This document shows, one piece after another, positions 8,417-17,880 of a stretch of DNA of 64,000 nucleotides. The DNA is taken from positions 35,378 to 99,377 of the forward strand of contig NZ_JAJNKE010000010.1 in the NCBI RefSeq assembly GCF_021043395.1, given 5' to 3'. A program made the translations under genes and the position numbers. Position 1 is the stretch's first letter. Each line of letters opens with the position of its first letter. Origin of the DNA: Clostridium guangxiense. GTDB taxonomy: Bacteria > Bacillota > Clostridia > Clostridiales > Clostridiaceae. The notes beneath the pieces are model-generated. The model saw nothing but the letters and a program-made list of their open reading frames with translations, did no database searches and was not told where the DNA came from.

Positions 8417-9223
8417 ATGAAAAAAGTATTAACAATTGCAGGATCTGATTCTAGCGGCGGTGCAGGCATTCAAGCAGATTTAAAAACCTTTTCTGCTCAT
8501 GGAGTTTTTGGAATGAGTGTAATAGCCGCAGTCACAGCTCAAAATACCAAGGAAGTTATTGATGTCCAGAATATAAGTCCAGATATTATAGGAAAGCAAA
8601 TTGATGCTATTTTTGATGATATTGAAGTTGATGCAATAAAAATAGGCATGATATCTGAAATTGAGGGTATAAAGGTGGTTTCTGAGAGACTAAGAAAGTA
8701 TAAACCACAAAATGTTGTTTTGGACCCTGTTATGGTATCAAAATCAGGATATTCACTTATGAACCCAAATTCTGTTGAGACGCTTATAAAAGAACTTATA
8801 CCAATTGTATCAGTTGTAACTCCTAATATACCAGAGGCAGAAATAATAGCTAGTATTAAAATTAAAACTATGGGGGATATGGAGAAAGCAGCAAAAATAA
8901 TGTATAACATGGGACCTAAGAATGTACTTGTAAAAGGGGGACATTTAACAGGGGATGCTACAGATGTTTTATATGATGGAAAAGAATTTGTTTATTTAGA
9001 AAATCAAAGGATTAACACAAAAAATACTCATGGAACAGGTTGTACGCTTTCTTCTTCTATAGCATCAAATTTAGCACTTGGAATGAACATAAAGGAAGCT
9101 GTAAAAAATGCTAAAAAGTACATAACAACTGCCATAGAACATTCACTTGCTATAGGACATGGCTCAGGACCAACTAATCATTTTTATGAATTATATAAAA
9201 AGGCTGGATTGAACTATGAGTAA
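8417..9223 (+). CDS. thiD: Hydroxymethylpyrimidine (phosphate) kinase ThiD
   Basis: A 268-residue ribokinase-fold enzyme that phosphorylates HMP and HMP-phosphate. AGSDSSGGAGIQADLKTF near the N-terminus and the anion-hole motif THGTGCTLSSSIAS near residue 210 are diagnostic. I start it at ATG 8417, which has AGGAGG 9 nt upstream, rather than at an in-frame ATG 69 nt further up that lacks a ribosome site and would add an atypical leader. Its 3' end overlaps cytX by 8 nt, so the two are translationally coupled. First gene of the TPP-regulated salvage operon. Confidence 0.96.
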   Translation: MKKVLTIAGSDSSGGAGIQADLKTFSAHGVFGMSVIAAVTAQNTKEVIDVQNISPDIIGKQIDAIFDDIEVDAIKIGMISEIEGIKVVSERLRKYKPQNVVLDPVMVSKSGYSLMNPNSVETLIKELIPIVSVVTPNIPEAEIIASIKIKTMGDMEKAAKIMYNMGPKNVLVKGGHLTGDATDVLYDGKEFVYLENQRINTKNTHGTGCTLSSSIASNLALGMNIKEAVKNAKKYITTAIEHSLAIGHGSGPTNHFYELYKKAGLNYE

Positions 9224-10451
9224 AACTAAAGAGAAAATGTATTTTTGGGACTTTGCACTTTTATGGTGTGGTGCTGCTATTTCTATAGCTGAAATTTTAA
9301 CGGGGGGATCAATAGCAGCTTTAGGTTTTAAAAAAGGGTTAATTGCAATAATACTTGGACACCTTATTGGTACAGCAATATTTATATTTGCAGGTATAAT
9401 CGGTACTCGTGAAAAGGTTCCTGCAATTACTTCTACAAGAATATCGTTTGGCTTGTATGGTACATATTTGTTTTCAATATTAAATGTGCTTCAGCTTCTT
9501 GGATGGACAGCAGTTATGATAAATTCATGTGCTCAGTCTTTAAATTTAATAAGTAAAACAATGTGGTCCATAAATAATATTCCTCTGTGGAGTGTATTTA
9601 CAGCAGTGCTTATTATATTGGTCATAGCTTTTGGAATGACTGGATTTAAAAAGATTAACACTTTAGCAGTAGTGCTTTTGTTTGCACTTACACTTGTACT
9701 TGGATGGGTTGTTTTTAGAAGTGGCAAGCTTTTTTCAAAACCAGTAGGTACCAATATGTCTTTTGGAAGTGCTCTTGAACTTGTAATAGCAATGCCTGTT
9801 TCATGGCTTCCTATGGTTGCAGATTATACAAGATTTGCAGAAAATGAAAAAGACGGTGCTTTTGGCAGCCTTTTAGGATATTTTGTTGGAAGTTCGTGGA
9901 TGTTCATTATAGGTCTTGGAGCAGCAATTGTTTCAAAAAATCCTGATCCTTCGGCTATGATGCTTGCTGCAAATCTTGGAATATCGGCTTTTGGAATTGT
10001 TGTGCTTTCAACAGTAACAACCACATTTATGGATGCATATTCAGCTGGAGTTACATTTTTAAATATAATGCCAAGGTTTAATGAAAAGGCTGCGGCTATA
10101 GTTATAACAATAATAGGAACAGCAGCATCATTATTAGTTAACATGGACAATTATACGAGCTTTCTTTATGCAATAGGTTCAGTTTTTGCTCCATTATTTG
10201 CAGTGCTTTTAACAGATTATTTCATAATAAAAAAGCAGACGAAAATAGAGGATAAACTGCTATTAAACATAGGTTCAGCTATAGTATGGGTAATTGGAGT
10301 AGCAACTTATTACTTATTTATTAAGTTAGATTTTATATTTGGTGCAACACTTCCAAGCATGGTGATAACAGGAATACTATATTTTATTAGTTGGAGGTAT
10401 ATAAACAAATGGAAATTAATGAAAAACTCAAAGAACTTTTATGCAGCGTAA
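9216..10451 (+). CDS. cytX: Hydroxymethylpyrimidine transporter CytX (NCS1 family)
   Basis: A 411-residue integral membrane protein with about 12 hydrophobic segments and the cytosine/purine permease pattern. WDFALLWCGAAISIAEILTGG opens TM1 (read in two parts), and SWLPMVADYTRFAENEKD is the conserved loop that also occurs in CodB-like carriers. Membership of a TPP-riboswitch operon with thiD and thiM is the classical basis for assigning CytX as an HMP importer. It overlaps thiD by 8 nt, and the ribosome site of thiM lies inside its 3' end. Substrate is inferred from family and context. Confidence 0.9.
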   Translation: MSKTKEKMYFWDFALLWCGAAISIAEILTGGSIAALGFKKGLIAIILGHLIGTAIFIFAGIIGTREKVPAITSTRISFGLYGTYLFSILNVLQLLGWTAVMINSCAQSLNLISKTMWSINNIPLWSVFTAVLIILVIAFGMTGFKKINTLAVVLLFALTLVLGWVVFRSGKLFSKPVGTNMSFGSALELVIAMPVSWLPMVADYTRFAENEKDGAFGSLLGYFVGSSWMFIIGLGAAIVSKNPDPSAMMLAANLGISAFGIVVLSTVTTTFMDAYSAGVTFLNIMPRFNEKAAAIVITIIGTAASLLVNMDNYTSFLYAIGSVFAPLFAVLLTDYFIIKKQTKIEDKLLLNIGSAIVWVIGVATYYLFIKLDFIFGATLPSMVITGILYFISWRYINKWKLMKNSKNFYAA

Positions 10452-11227
10452 AGGAGAAGAAACCTCTTGTACATCATATAACTAACTATGTTACAGTAAA
10501 TGACTGTGCAAATATAGTTTTAGCTGTCGGCGGTTCACCAGTAATGGCAGACGATGAAAATGAAGTAGAGGATATGGTTTCTATAGCTTCAAGTCTTGTG
10601 ATTAATATTGGTACATTAAATAGTAGAACCATAGAAGCTATGATAAAGGCCGGTAAAAGAGCAAATAAAATTGGAATTCCAGTGGTATTAGATCCTGTTG
10701 GAGTAGGAGCAACACCATATAGAAAGGAAACTGCTTTAAGACTTATAAAGGAAATTAAGTTTGCTGTAATTAGAGGCAATTTAGCAGAAATCAAAATATT
10801 ATGCGGTATGAAGGCAGTTTCAAAGGGTGTTGATTCAGAAGAAACTCTTACAGATGATGCAAAGGAAATAGCAAAAACCTGCGCTAAACGTCTAAGCACA
10901 GTTGCTGCAATTACTGGAGTAGATGATTATGTGTCTGATGGAAATAAAGTTATAGTTCTTAAAAATGGAACTAAGATGCTTACAACTGTTACCGGAACAG
11001 GATGCATGACTACATCGCTTGTTGGTACATACTGTGGCGTAACTAAAAATTATCTGTTGGCAGCTGCTGCAGGAATTTTAACTATGAGTATGTCTGGAGA
11101 GAAGGCACATGAAAAACTTACAAAGAATGAAGGCAGCGGAAGCTTCAGAGTAAAACTTATAGATGAAGTTTTTAATATTTCGGGTGAAGATTTTGTGAAA
11201 AGGGGCAAGGTTAATGAAGAAAATTGA
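10409..11227 (+). CDS. thiM: Hydroxyethylthiazole kinase ThiM
   Basis: A 272-residue kinase that phosphorylates salvaged thiazole alcohol. [35 protein letters not shown] and [16 protein letters not shown] (anion-hole GTGC) are typical. The start is ATG 10409 with GGAGG 11 nt upstream. An in-frame TTG 18 nt earlier would overlap that ribosome site and is rejected. It overlaps cytX by 43 nt and thiE by 14 nt, a tightly packed salvage operon. Confidence 0.95.
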   Translation: MEINEKLKELLCSVKEKKPLVHHITNYVTVNDCANIVLAVGGSPVMADDENEVEDMVSIASSLVINIGTLNSRTIEAMIKAGKRANKIGIPVVLDPVGVGATPYRKETALRLIKEIKFAVIRGNLAEIKILCGMKAVSKGVDSEETLTDDAKEIAKTCAKRLSTVAAITGVDDYVSDGNKVIVLKNGTKMLTTVTGTGCMTTSLVGTYCGVTKNYLLAAAAGILTMSMSGEKAHEKLTKNEGSGSFRVKLIDEVFNISGEDFVKRGKVNEEN

Positions 11228-11846
11228 TTATAGTCTATATCTTGTAACAGAGAGAAGTCTGCTTTGCAATATTGAGTTAGAAAAGGCTGTGGAGCAGGCC
11301 ATACTTGGTGGTTCTACACTTGTGCAATTAAGGGAAAAAAATCTTTCGACTATGGATTTTTACAATACTGCAATAAATGTTAAAAAAGTTACGGATAAAT
11401 ACAATGTACCACTTATAATTGATGATAGATTAGATATAGCATTAGCAGTTGATGCAGCTGGTATTCATGTAGGACAAAGTGATATGCCTTGTGATATTGC
11501 AAGAAAGATAATTGGTACGGATAAAATACTTGGGGTTTCAGCTCATAATGTAGAAGAAGCTTTAAAGGCACAAAAGGATGGTGCTGATTATCTTGGAGTA
11601 GGGGCAATTTTCCCAACAGGAACTAAAAATGATGCGGAAGACGTAAGTATAGAAACCTTAAAGGAAATAGTACAAAAAGTTGATATCCCGGTTGTTGCAA
11701 TTGGTGGTGTAAGTGAAGAAAATGTAGATAAACTTTCAGATACAGGAATTGCTGGGATTTCTGTTGTTTCAGCAATACTAGGGAAAAAGGATATTAGAAA
11801 AGCAGCAGAGAATTTAAAAGCAGCTGTTAGAAATATTACGAAGTAA
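11214..11846 (+). CDS. thiE: Thiamine phosphate synthase ThiE
   Basis: A 210-residue TIM barrel that joins HMP-pyrophosphate and thiazole phosphate. It has all the usual ThiE elements: [50 protein letters not shown] (pyrophosphate loop) and [12 protein letters not shown]. It overlaps the end of thiM and is the last gene of the operon. No T-rich terminator is evident after it; the sequence runs straight into the TetR remnant on the other strand. Confidence 0.96.
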   Translation: MKKIDYSLYLVTERSLLCNIELEKAVEQAILGGSTLVQLREKNLSTMDFYNTAINVKKVTDKYNVPLIIDDRLDIALAVDAAGIHVGQSDMPCDIARKIIGTDKILGVSAHNVEEALKAQKDGADYLGVGAIFPTGTKNDAEDVSIETLKEIVQKVDIPVVAIGGVSEENVDKLSDTGIAGISVVSAILGKKDIRKAAENLKAAVRNITK

Positions 11847-11847
11847 C

Positions 11848-12014
11848 TTGTTCTTTTTAGAGAATCTATAAAAATTACTCTTACTAAGTCTGCATTTTTT
11901 TCGCCAAACTCGTAATAAACGTTTTTCATGCGACTTGGTAAATTCTCAGCTTTTTTCTGCAAATATTTTAACTGCTGCTTGTAAAATTCTTTCACGTGCA
12001 TTTGGTTTATTCAT
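11848..12014 (-). pseudogene. Remnant of a TetR-family regulator
   Basis: On the minus strand an ATG at 12014 with AAGGAGATG upstream opens MNKPNARERILQAAVKIFAE, the classic TetR N-terminal helix. The frame stops two codons later at TGA. A shifted frame continues with KNVYYEFGEKNADLVRVIFIDSLK, TetR-like first-helix-to-core sequence with the middle deleted. The region upstream (ACCGAATGTTCAGT near 12042-12055) resembles a small TetR operator. A regulator gene has been reduced to under 170 bp here, next to other broken genes. Confidence 0.7.
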
Positions 12015-12224
12015 TAATTTTTTATCATCTCCTTAGATTTAGTACCGAATGTTCAGTTTAAATAATTATAACATATTTTGTATGTAAAGTATATAAAAGT
12101 AATAGATATTATTGTATATATGAAGAATTTGTGTTATGTTATTTTTAGGATGGGAAGTATCCAAACGGAACTTCACCTTAGAATTTTTTTAATTGTATTT
12201 TATATTTTTCTTGGATCTTTTAAA

Positions 12225-12841
12225 TGAGATAGGAAAAGTATTTTTATGTAAATAATGTGAAATTAAGTAGATGTTATAGCAAAAGTTACAATTCTGCAGA
12301 ACATGCAGCAGAGTTTACAAACTCAAAGGCGTATGATAAATTGCAAAATATTGTAATTGAGAGTGACGCATTATTTATAACTACTCCTGACGATGAAATT
12401 AAAAAGATTTGGCAAAGTATAAAAAATGTAAAAATAAATGATAAACTTATTATTCATACCAGTGGAAGTTTATCATCTAATATCTTTTCTGATATAAAAA
12501 ATAAAGGTGCCTTCGGATATTCAATCCATCCTATGTTTCCATTTTCAGATAAATACAATACCTATAGACAGTTAAATAGTGCTTATTTTTCAATTGAAGG
12601 AGATAAAGAGTACCTACAGACTTTAAAAACTTTTATTGAAAAATTGGCAAATACTGCATTTATAATAGATGCAGATAAAAAATCATTGTATCATCTTGAA
12701 GTTATACCAAAGAAGCATTGCGAGCTTTATAAGGAACTTTCAAGACAGTTATTGTATTTAGCTTTGGAAAAGAACAAAGAAAAAGATTATGGAAGGGTCA
12801 TTAATTTTTTAGGAGGCAGAAATGATGAAAAATACAGTTGA
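12225..12841 (+). pseudogene. Decayed DUF2520 Rossmann-like protein (panB-linked)
   Basis: A 194-codon open frame from 12257 matches the middle and end of DUF2520 proteins: SRCYSKSYNSAEHAAEFT, SDALFITTPDDEIKKIW, IHTSGSLSS and SIHPMFPFSD. The N-terminal nucleotide loop is missing. Upstream, GAGATAGGAAAAGTATTT only faintly recalls it in other frames. After KKSLYHLE the usual ~80-residue helical DUF2520 core is absent and the sequence jumps to VIPKKHCELYKELSRQLL. In related clostridia this gene precedes panB and panC. Expression of a nonfunctional fragment cannot be excluded. Confidence 0.7.
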
Positions 12842-13087
12842 TACTTTTAGAAAATCAAAGGAAACTAAGGAAAAAGTGAAGCCAGAGCTAAAGAACTCAT
12901 AGAGGATGCAAAAAAAATTGAAGCAGCAGGGGCTTTTGCTATAGTACTTGAATGTGTACCAGCTAAGCTTGCAGAAATTATGAAGAATGCTTTTAAGGAT
13001 TATATAGAAGATGTGAAGGTAGGTGCCTTTCCAGCAGAGGAACATACTTTTAAAATAGATGAAAGCGTTATTGAAAAACTTTATTAA
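12821..13087 (+). pseudogene. panB: panB remnant with two internal deletions
   Basis: GGAGG precedes an ATG opening MMKNTVDTFRKSKETKEK, the authentic start of clostridial ketopantoate hydroxymethyltransferase. The frame then runs into a stop. A second frame resumes with RAKELIEDAKKIEAAGAF, AIVLECVPAKLAEI, jumps directly to MKNAFKDYIEDVKVGAFP and AEEHTFKIDESVIEKLY, and stops. The substrate-binding barrel core is gone, leaving 88 codons of sequence from a gene normally about 270 codons long. PanB activity is therefore not encoded here. Confidence 0.9.
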
Positions 13088-13121
13088 TAGCAGAGAGTAA
13101 TAAAAAGGAGTGGAAAAGTAA

Positions 13122-13964
13122 ATGAAAACTGTTTATACTATAAAAGAAGTTAGAGAAAATATAAAAGAATGGAAAAAGCAAGGTTTAACCATAGGGCTTG
13201 TTCCTACAATGGGATATTTGCATGAGGGGCATAAAAGTCTTATAGAAAGGGCAGCAAAAGAGAATGATAGGGTTGTTGTAAGTGATTTTGTAAATCCAAT
13301 TCAATTTGGACCGAAGGAAGATTTAGCAGTTTATCCAAAAGACTTAAAAAGAGATGAGGCAGTATGTGTAGCTGGTGGAACTTCTCTTCTATTTAATCCA
13401 GAGCCTTCTGAGATGTATTTCAAAGACGCAGAAACTTATGTAAATGTTGATAAAATAACAGAGGTATTATGTGGAGCGAGAAGACCTGGACATTTTAGAG
13501 GGGTATGTACTGTAGTTTCAAAGTTATTTAATATTGTTAAACCTGATAGAGCGTATTTTGGTGAAAAGGATGCACAGCAGCTTGCAGTAATAAAGAGAAT
13601 GGTAAGAGATTTAAATTTTGATATAGAAATAGTAGGATGTCCAATTGTAAGAGAAGCAGATGGACTTGCTAAGAGTTCCAGAAATACTTATCTTACAGAT
13701 GAAGAAAGAAGTGCAGCTGTTGTTTTGAGTTTGAGTTTGAAAAAGGCTAGAGTAGCTCTTGAAAATGGTGAAAGAAATGCAGATAAATTAATAGAAATAA
13801 TAAAATGTGAAATTGAAAAAGAGCCTCTCAGTAAAATAGATTATGTTGAGATTGTAGATAGTGAGAATCTTAAGAAGGTTTCAGTAATAAATAAAAGTGT
13901 TCTTATTGCAATAGCAGTATATGTAGGAAAAACGCGTCTTATAGATAATTTTACTTGGAGGTAG
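13122..13964 (+). CDS. panC: Pantothenate synthetase PanC
   Basis: A full-length 280-residue enzyme joining pantoate and beta-alanine with ATP. LVPTMGYLHEGHKSLI carries the HxGH nucleotide motif, NPIQFGPKEDL follows, FGEKDAQQLAVIKRMV is the second nucleotide segment and KSSRNTYL the third. AAAGGAGTGG precedes the ATG. It directly follows the broken panB, and no panD follows. It looks intact, yet its usual substrate supplier is destroyed. It may survive on imported pantoate, on a second panB elsewhere, or simply have not decayed yet. Confidence 0.95.
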   Translation: MKTVYTIKEVRENIKEWKKQGLTIGLVPTMGYLHEGHKSLIERAAKENDRVVVSDFVNPIQFGPKEDLAVYPKDLKRDEAVCVAGGTSLLFNPEPSEMYFKDAETYVNVDKITEVLCGARRPGHFRGVCTVVSKLFNIVKPDRAYFGEKDAQQLAVIKRMVRDLNFDIEIVGCPIVREADGLAKSSRNTYLTDEERSAAVVLSLSLKKARVALENGERNADKLIEIIKCEIEKEPLSKIDYVEIVDSENLKKVSVINKSVLIAIAVYVGKTRLIDNFTWR

Positions 13965-14055
13965 ATTTTTAAATTATGAAAAAATAAAATTATATGATAT
14001 ACTATTTATGTATGTGCATATGTACTACACAGTGTTAAAAGTGGGGTAATTGGTT

Positions 14056-15360
14056 ATGAAAAATAAATCTAAAAAATTTTTTATCATGTTCATAATTGCG
14101 TTATTTATGATAAGCTTTTTGGGTGGATGTCAAAGCAGTAGTTCTAGTTCTACTGTAAAAAAGCAAACTAGTGTAAATAAGAAAGCTACAAAAACTCCTG
14201 GAGAAATAACTGTATGGGTATGCAGTAAAGATGAAAATGTTATAAATGATCAAATTAACCTATTTAAGAAAAAATATCCTTATATAAGTGTAAAGGTTGT
14301 TGCTATGACTTCAAAGGATATTTCGGATAAATACATAGATAGCTGCACAAATGGCAAAAAACTTCCAGATATAATTGAAGTTACAGATGATAGTACGGCA
14401 ACGCTTATTAACGGTTTTTCAGATAAGCTTTTAAATGTAGCATCAGATCAAGATATAAAAAAAGGAATGTTTTTAAATAATAGAATAAATAATTTATCAA
14501 GAAAAAATAGCGTTTATGGTTATCCTTGGTATGTAAAACCTGTTTTTATGCTTTATAGGTCAGATATATTGCGGTCAGCGGGTATAGATGCAGAGGATAT
14601 AAAAACATGGGATGATTATGTAAGCGTGGGTAATAACTTAAAAAGTTCTGGTAGAAAGCTAACTTCGATTCCTAATTTGAGTGAAATATATAATGTTCAG
14701 CTAAATCAGCTTGGTACCGATTTTTTTGATGAACAAGGTAAAATTGATGTTAATGGTAAGAAGGTTATGGTAGCAAATAAATTCATATACAATATCCTGA
14801 AAAATCAAATAAATATTGATGTGAGTAACAGCGATTATCTTCAATTATTTGAAAAAGGAAGTATAGTTTCTCTTATTGCCACACCAGAAACTGTTTTGTA
14901 TCTTGAGAAAAGCCATTCTAATTTAAGTGGTAAAATAGAAATAACTAGGCTTCCAGCTTTTGAAAATGGTGGAAATGACACGGCTTATGTTGATGGTACA
15001 AATTTTATGATTTCAGGTTCTTCTAAAAATAAAGATTATGCTGTTAAATTTGTCAAATTTGTAACTGGAGATGTTGATGCCGTATACAACCAATTTAATA
15101 TATATGGACTTTGCTCAAGTAATACAGCTGCATATACCTATGAAAAAATACATAAGAAAAATAAATATGTTGGAGATATAGATATGTATAAATGGTATAT
15201 TAATTCAGCTAAATTATTTTCTAATATTATATATAATGAAAATTATAATGAAGTAAGAGACGAAGTTTTAAGAAGTTTAAATGATAACATAAAAAGCAAT
15301 AAAAAAATAGAGGATATTATGAATGATCTTCAAAAATCTATAGAACCTAAATATAAATAA
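14056..15360 (+). CDS. Extracellular solute-binding lipoprotein (family 1)
   Basis: A protein of 434 residues with an N-terminal hydrophobic helix and lipobox (SFLGGC at about residues 17-22), then a Ser/Thr/Lys linker. ITVWVCSKDENVINDQINLF opens the periplasmic-binding fold seen in sugar ABC receptors, and YPWYVKPVFMLYRSDIL and GTNFMISGSSKNKDYAVKFV are further family features. The ATG at 14056 is preferred to a TTG 6 nt earlier because GTGGGG lies 10 nt upstream. No permease or ATPase gene is nearby, so it is an orphan receptor and its substrate, probably a sugar, is unknown. Confidence 0.85.
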   Translation: MKNKSKKFFIMFIIALFMISFLGGCQSSSSSSTVKKQTSVNKKATKTPGEITVWVCSKDENVINDQINLFKKKYPYISVKVVAMTSKDISDKYIDSCTNGKKLPDIIEVTDDSTATLINGFSDKLLNVASDQDIKKGMFLNNRINNLSRKNSVYGYPWYVKPVFMLYRSDILRSAGIDAEDIKTWDDYVSVGNNLKSSGRKLTSIPNLSEIYNVQLNQLGTDFFDEQGKIDVNGKKVMVANKFIYNILKNQINIDVSNSDYLQLFEKGSIVSLIATPETVLYLEKSHSNLSGKIEITRLPAFENGGNDTAYVDGTNFMISGSSKNKDYAVKFVKFVTGDVDAVYNQFNIYGLCSSNTAAYTYEKIHKKNKYVGDIDMYKWYINSAKLFSNIIYNENYNEVRDEVLRSLNDNIKSNKKIEDIMNDLQKSIEPKYK

Positions 15361-15370
15361 TCCAACAAAA

Positions 15371-15512
15371 AATGCAGCTTTAAGTATTCCATCTCATGAA
15401 GGAATTCAAAACAAAATAGAAGTTCTACTTAGCGAAGATGAGCTAAAAGAACTTCATAAAAGTGCAGACAGAAAACCTTAAAAATGTACTTGAAAAATTT
15501 GAACCAAAATAG
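15371..15512 (+). pseudogene. C-terminal remnant of an L-lactate dehydrogenase
   Basis: The frame reads NAALSIPSHEGIQNKIEVLL then SEDELKELHKSADR, hits a stop after a one-base frameshift, and continues in the next frame as ENLKNVLEKFEPK and TAG. This is the usual last ~50 residues of bacterial L-LDH (ALSIPS..G..GIE..L...L...E...L..SA..LK..L). The rest of the gene is absent; only the solute-binding protein lies upstream. Confidence 0.65.
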
Positions 15513-15533
15513 TAAGGATTGTAGGGCTGTCTA

Positions 15534-16667
15534 TTATACTTCTCCCATTGCTTTTTTATAAACAGCGTTATAAATATCAAGTGTTTTTTCAGCAGTTTTC
15601 TTCCAAGAGAAAGTTGCTGAATTTTTAATTCCTCTAACCTTTAAATCATTTCTAAGAGACTCATCATTTAAAACCTTCCATAAAGCATTTTCTATTTCTG
15701 AACTTTTAAAAGGATCTATAAGAATTCCGCTGTCTTTTACTACTTCTGGAATTGAAGTTATATTTGAAGTTATTACAGGAGCTCCACAGCTCATCGCTTC
15801 AAGTGGTGGAAGTCCGAAGCCTTCATAAAGTGAAGGATATGCAAAAACTTCACAGGTGTTATAAAAAATTGGAAGCTCAGATTCTTTTACATAGCCCGTA
15901 AATATAACTTCTTTTGAAATTCTAAGTTTATCACATAGAAGTTTTAGATTATTTAAATCATCTTTGTTTGAGCCAACTATAACAAGACTTACTGGTTGTG
16001 TGAGGCTTTTTTTTATTTTACTAAAGGCATATATTAAAGCTTTTACATTTTTTCTTGGACTAAAGCCGCCAATATAAAGAATAAACTTGTTTTTTATGCC
16101 GTAATTATTTAAAAGATAACCACTACAGTAAGCTTTATCCATAATTTTGTAGTTACTATTTGCTGCAAGAGGTGTTACATATATTTTATCTGGATTTATA
16201 GGAAAAAATTTAAGTAAATCCTTTTTTGAGTATTCAGATACAGTTATTATTGCATCACATTTTTCAACTACAAGTGGTATGCTTTTTAGAAATTTAAGAA
16301 GATAACCCTTGCCAACAGTTTCAGGCATTACGTAAGGTATTAAATCATGTATTGTAACAACTTTTATACATGACAAATCTTCACTTAAACCAATGCCGTT
16401 TTGAGGTATGTGATATATATCAATATTGTTTTTTATAGTATTATATGGTAAATAGCAGTTTTCAAAAAAATTATGATGTCCTCTTGAAATTATATTTATT
16501 TTGCAATTATTATGTTTAAAGGTTTCATAGTCTGTTCCATACCAATATAAGGTATAAGAATTTTTGCTATCAAGGTTTAAAAGTTCTCTAGTAACATTTT
16601 CAGTATATGTTCCAATTCCGCTTCCCCTATATAAATTTATTGGTCTAGCATCTATTCCGATATTCAT
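15534..16667 (-). CDS. GT4 glycosyltransferase (CotSA-like)
   Basis: A 377-residue GT-B enzyme. MNIGIDARPINLYRGSGIGTYTENV is the N-terminal acceptor-side loop (two joined motifs), LYIGGFSPRKNVKALIYAF starts the nucleotide-sugar domain, and YPSLYEGFGLPPLEAMSCGAPVI holds the E-x7-E motif (read in parts). Related enzymes sit beside cotS in Bacillus, where they glycosylate spore-coat material. Here it is transcribed divergently from a cotS-like gene and resembles the second glycosyltransferase at 19699-20823. Donor and acceptor are unknown; spore-surface glycosylation is inferred. Confidence 0.88.
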   Translation of the reverse strand: MNIGIDARPINLYRGSGIGTYTENVTRELLNLDSKNSYTLYWYGTDYETFKHNNCKINIISRGHHNFFENCYLPYNTIKNNIDIYHIPQNGIGLSEDLSCIKVVTIHDLIPYVMPETVGKGYLLKFLKSIPLVVEKCDAIITVSEYSKKDLLKFFPINPDKIYVTPLAANSNYKIMDKAYCSGYLLNNYGIKNKFILYIGGFSPRKNVKALIYAFSKIKKSLTQPVSLVIVGSNKDDLNNLKLLCDKLRISKEVIFTGYVKESELPIFYNTCEVFAYPSLYEGFGLPPLEAMSCGAPVITSNITSIPEVVKDSGILIDPFKSSEIENALWKVLNDESLRNDLKVRGIKNSATFSWKKTAEKTLDIYNAVYKKAMGEV

Positions 16668-16821
16668 ATAAATCTCTCCTAAAAACTTCCTATATATAAT
16701 AATATTAATGTTTATAATGAAATGTGCTTTAAATCTAAATCACACAGAAAAGTTTATGCTCATATAATAGTGTATAGAATATGTTATTCATATTTTAATA
16801 ATATTTCAGCGGTGAAATTTT

Positions 16822-17835
16822 ATGATTGATTTAAGTGAAATTAAGGAAAAGTTAAGTAGTAATTATGAAATTGATACTAAAGAAATAAAAAAAATAAAGA
16901 ACGTATATAAAATAACTGCTAATTCGTCACAATATTGTCTTAAAGAAATACATTATGACTATGGCCATTTTTTGTTTATAGTATCAGCTATTGAGCATCT
17001 TATTAAAAATGAATTTGAATGTATTCCAGATATTATAAGGACAAAAGATAAAAGAAATTATATAAAAATTAAAGAAGGATATGCATATCTTACTAAGTGG
17101 ATAGATTCAAAATTATGTGATTATGATAATACAGTAGAACTTGTTAAAGCTGTGTCAGCTCTTGCAAAGCTTCATATAAAGAGTTGGGGATTTGAACTTA
17201 CAAAGGAAATGAATCCAAGGATAGGATGGCTAAAATGGATAAAGCAGTTTGAAACAAGGATTGATGAGATGCTGGATTTTAAAAAAAGAATAGAGGCCAA
17301 AGAGAAAAAAACTGAATTTGATACTTTATACATGAATATGATGGAAGAAGAAATTATAAGAGCAAAGAAATCTATAGATGATATAGAAAACTGTGATTAC
17401 TTTTACAAAATGGAGAAAGAAATTAATTACAAAGGTTTTTGTCATCATGATTATGCACACCACAACTTACTCGTTAATTCTCAAAAAGAAATTAATATAA
17501 TAGACTTTGATTATTGTATTTTAGATACTCATCTTCATGATTTATCAAGTATTATGATAAGAAAAATGAAAAATGGGAAATGGGATATGGCAACAGCTAT
17601 TTTTATACTTGATGTATACAACTCAGTTTATAATATTGAAGATACAGATGTACCACTGATGGCTGCTTTTATGGAATTTCCTCAAGCGTATTGGCAGATT
17701 GGTATACAGTATTATTGGGAAAAACAACCGTGGACAGAGGAGTTTTTTATAAGTAAACTAAAAAAAATAAATGAAGATAAAGAAAATAGACAAGAATTTT
17801 TAGAGGAACTTATGACTTTCAAATATAAAAATTAA
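16822..17835 (+). CDS. CotS-family spore coat protein (kinase-like fold)
   Basis: A 337-residue CotS-type protein with an aminoglycoside-phosphotransferase-like fold. The N-terminal part has YCLKEIHYDYGHFLFIVSAI (ATP-lysine region) and ends in YLTKWIDSKLCDYDN. The catalytic-loop equivalent GFCHHDYAHHNLLV and the DFD motif IIDFDYCILDTHLHDLSS are present around residues 210-245, so kinase activity is possible. GCGGTGA precedes the ATG. It is the first of three same-strand coat genes. The role in the outer spore coat comes from family knowledge. Confidence 0.85.
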   Translation: MIDLSEIKEKLSSNYEIDTKEIKKIKNVYKITANSSQYCLKEIHYDYGHFLFIVSAIEHLIKNEFECIPDIIRTKDKRNYIKIKEGYAYLTKWIDSKLCDYDNTVELVKAVSALAKLHIKSWGFELTKEMNPRIGWLKWIKQFETRIDEMLDFKKRIEAKEKKTEFDTLYMNMMEEEIIRAKKSIDDIENCDYFYKMEKEINYKGFCHHDYAHHNLLVNSQKEINIIDFDYCILDTHLHDLSSIMIRKMKNGKWDMATAIFILDVYNSVYNIEDTDVPLMAAFMEFPQAYWQIGIQYYWEKQPWTEEFFISKLKKINEDKENRQEFLEELMTFKYKN

Positions 17836-17880
17836 ATTTCATAGAGGTTTCACTTAGTATGAATTATTGAAGGTGATGAA

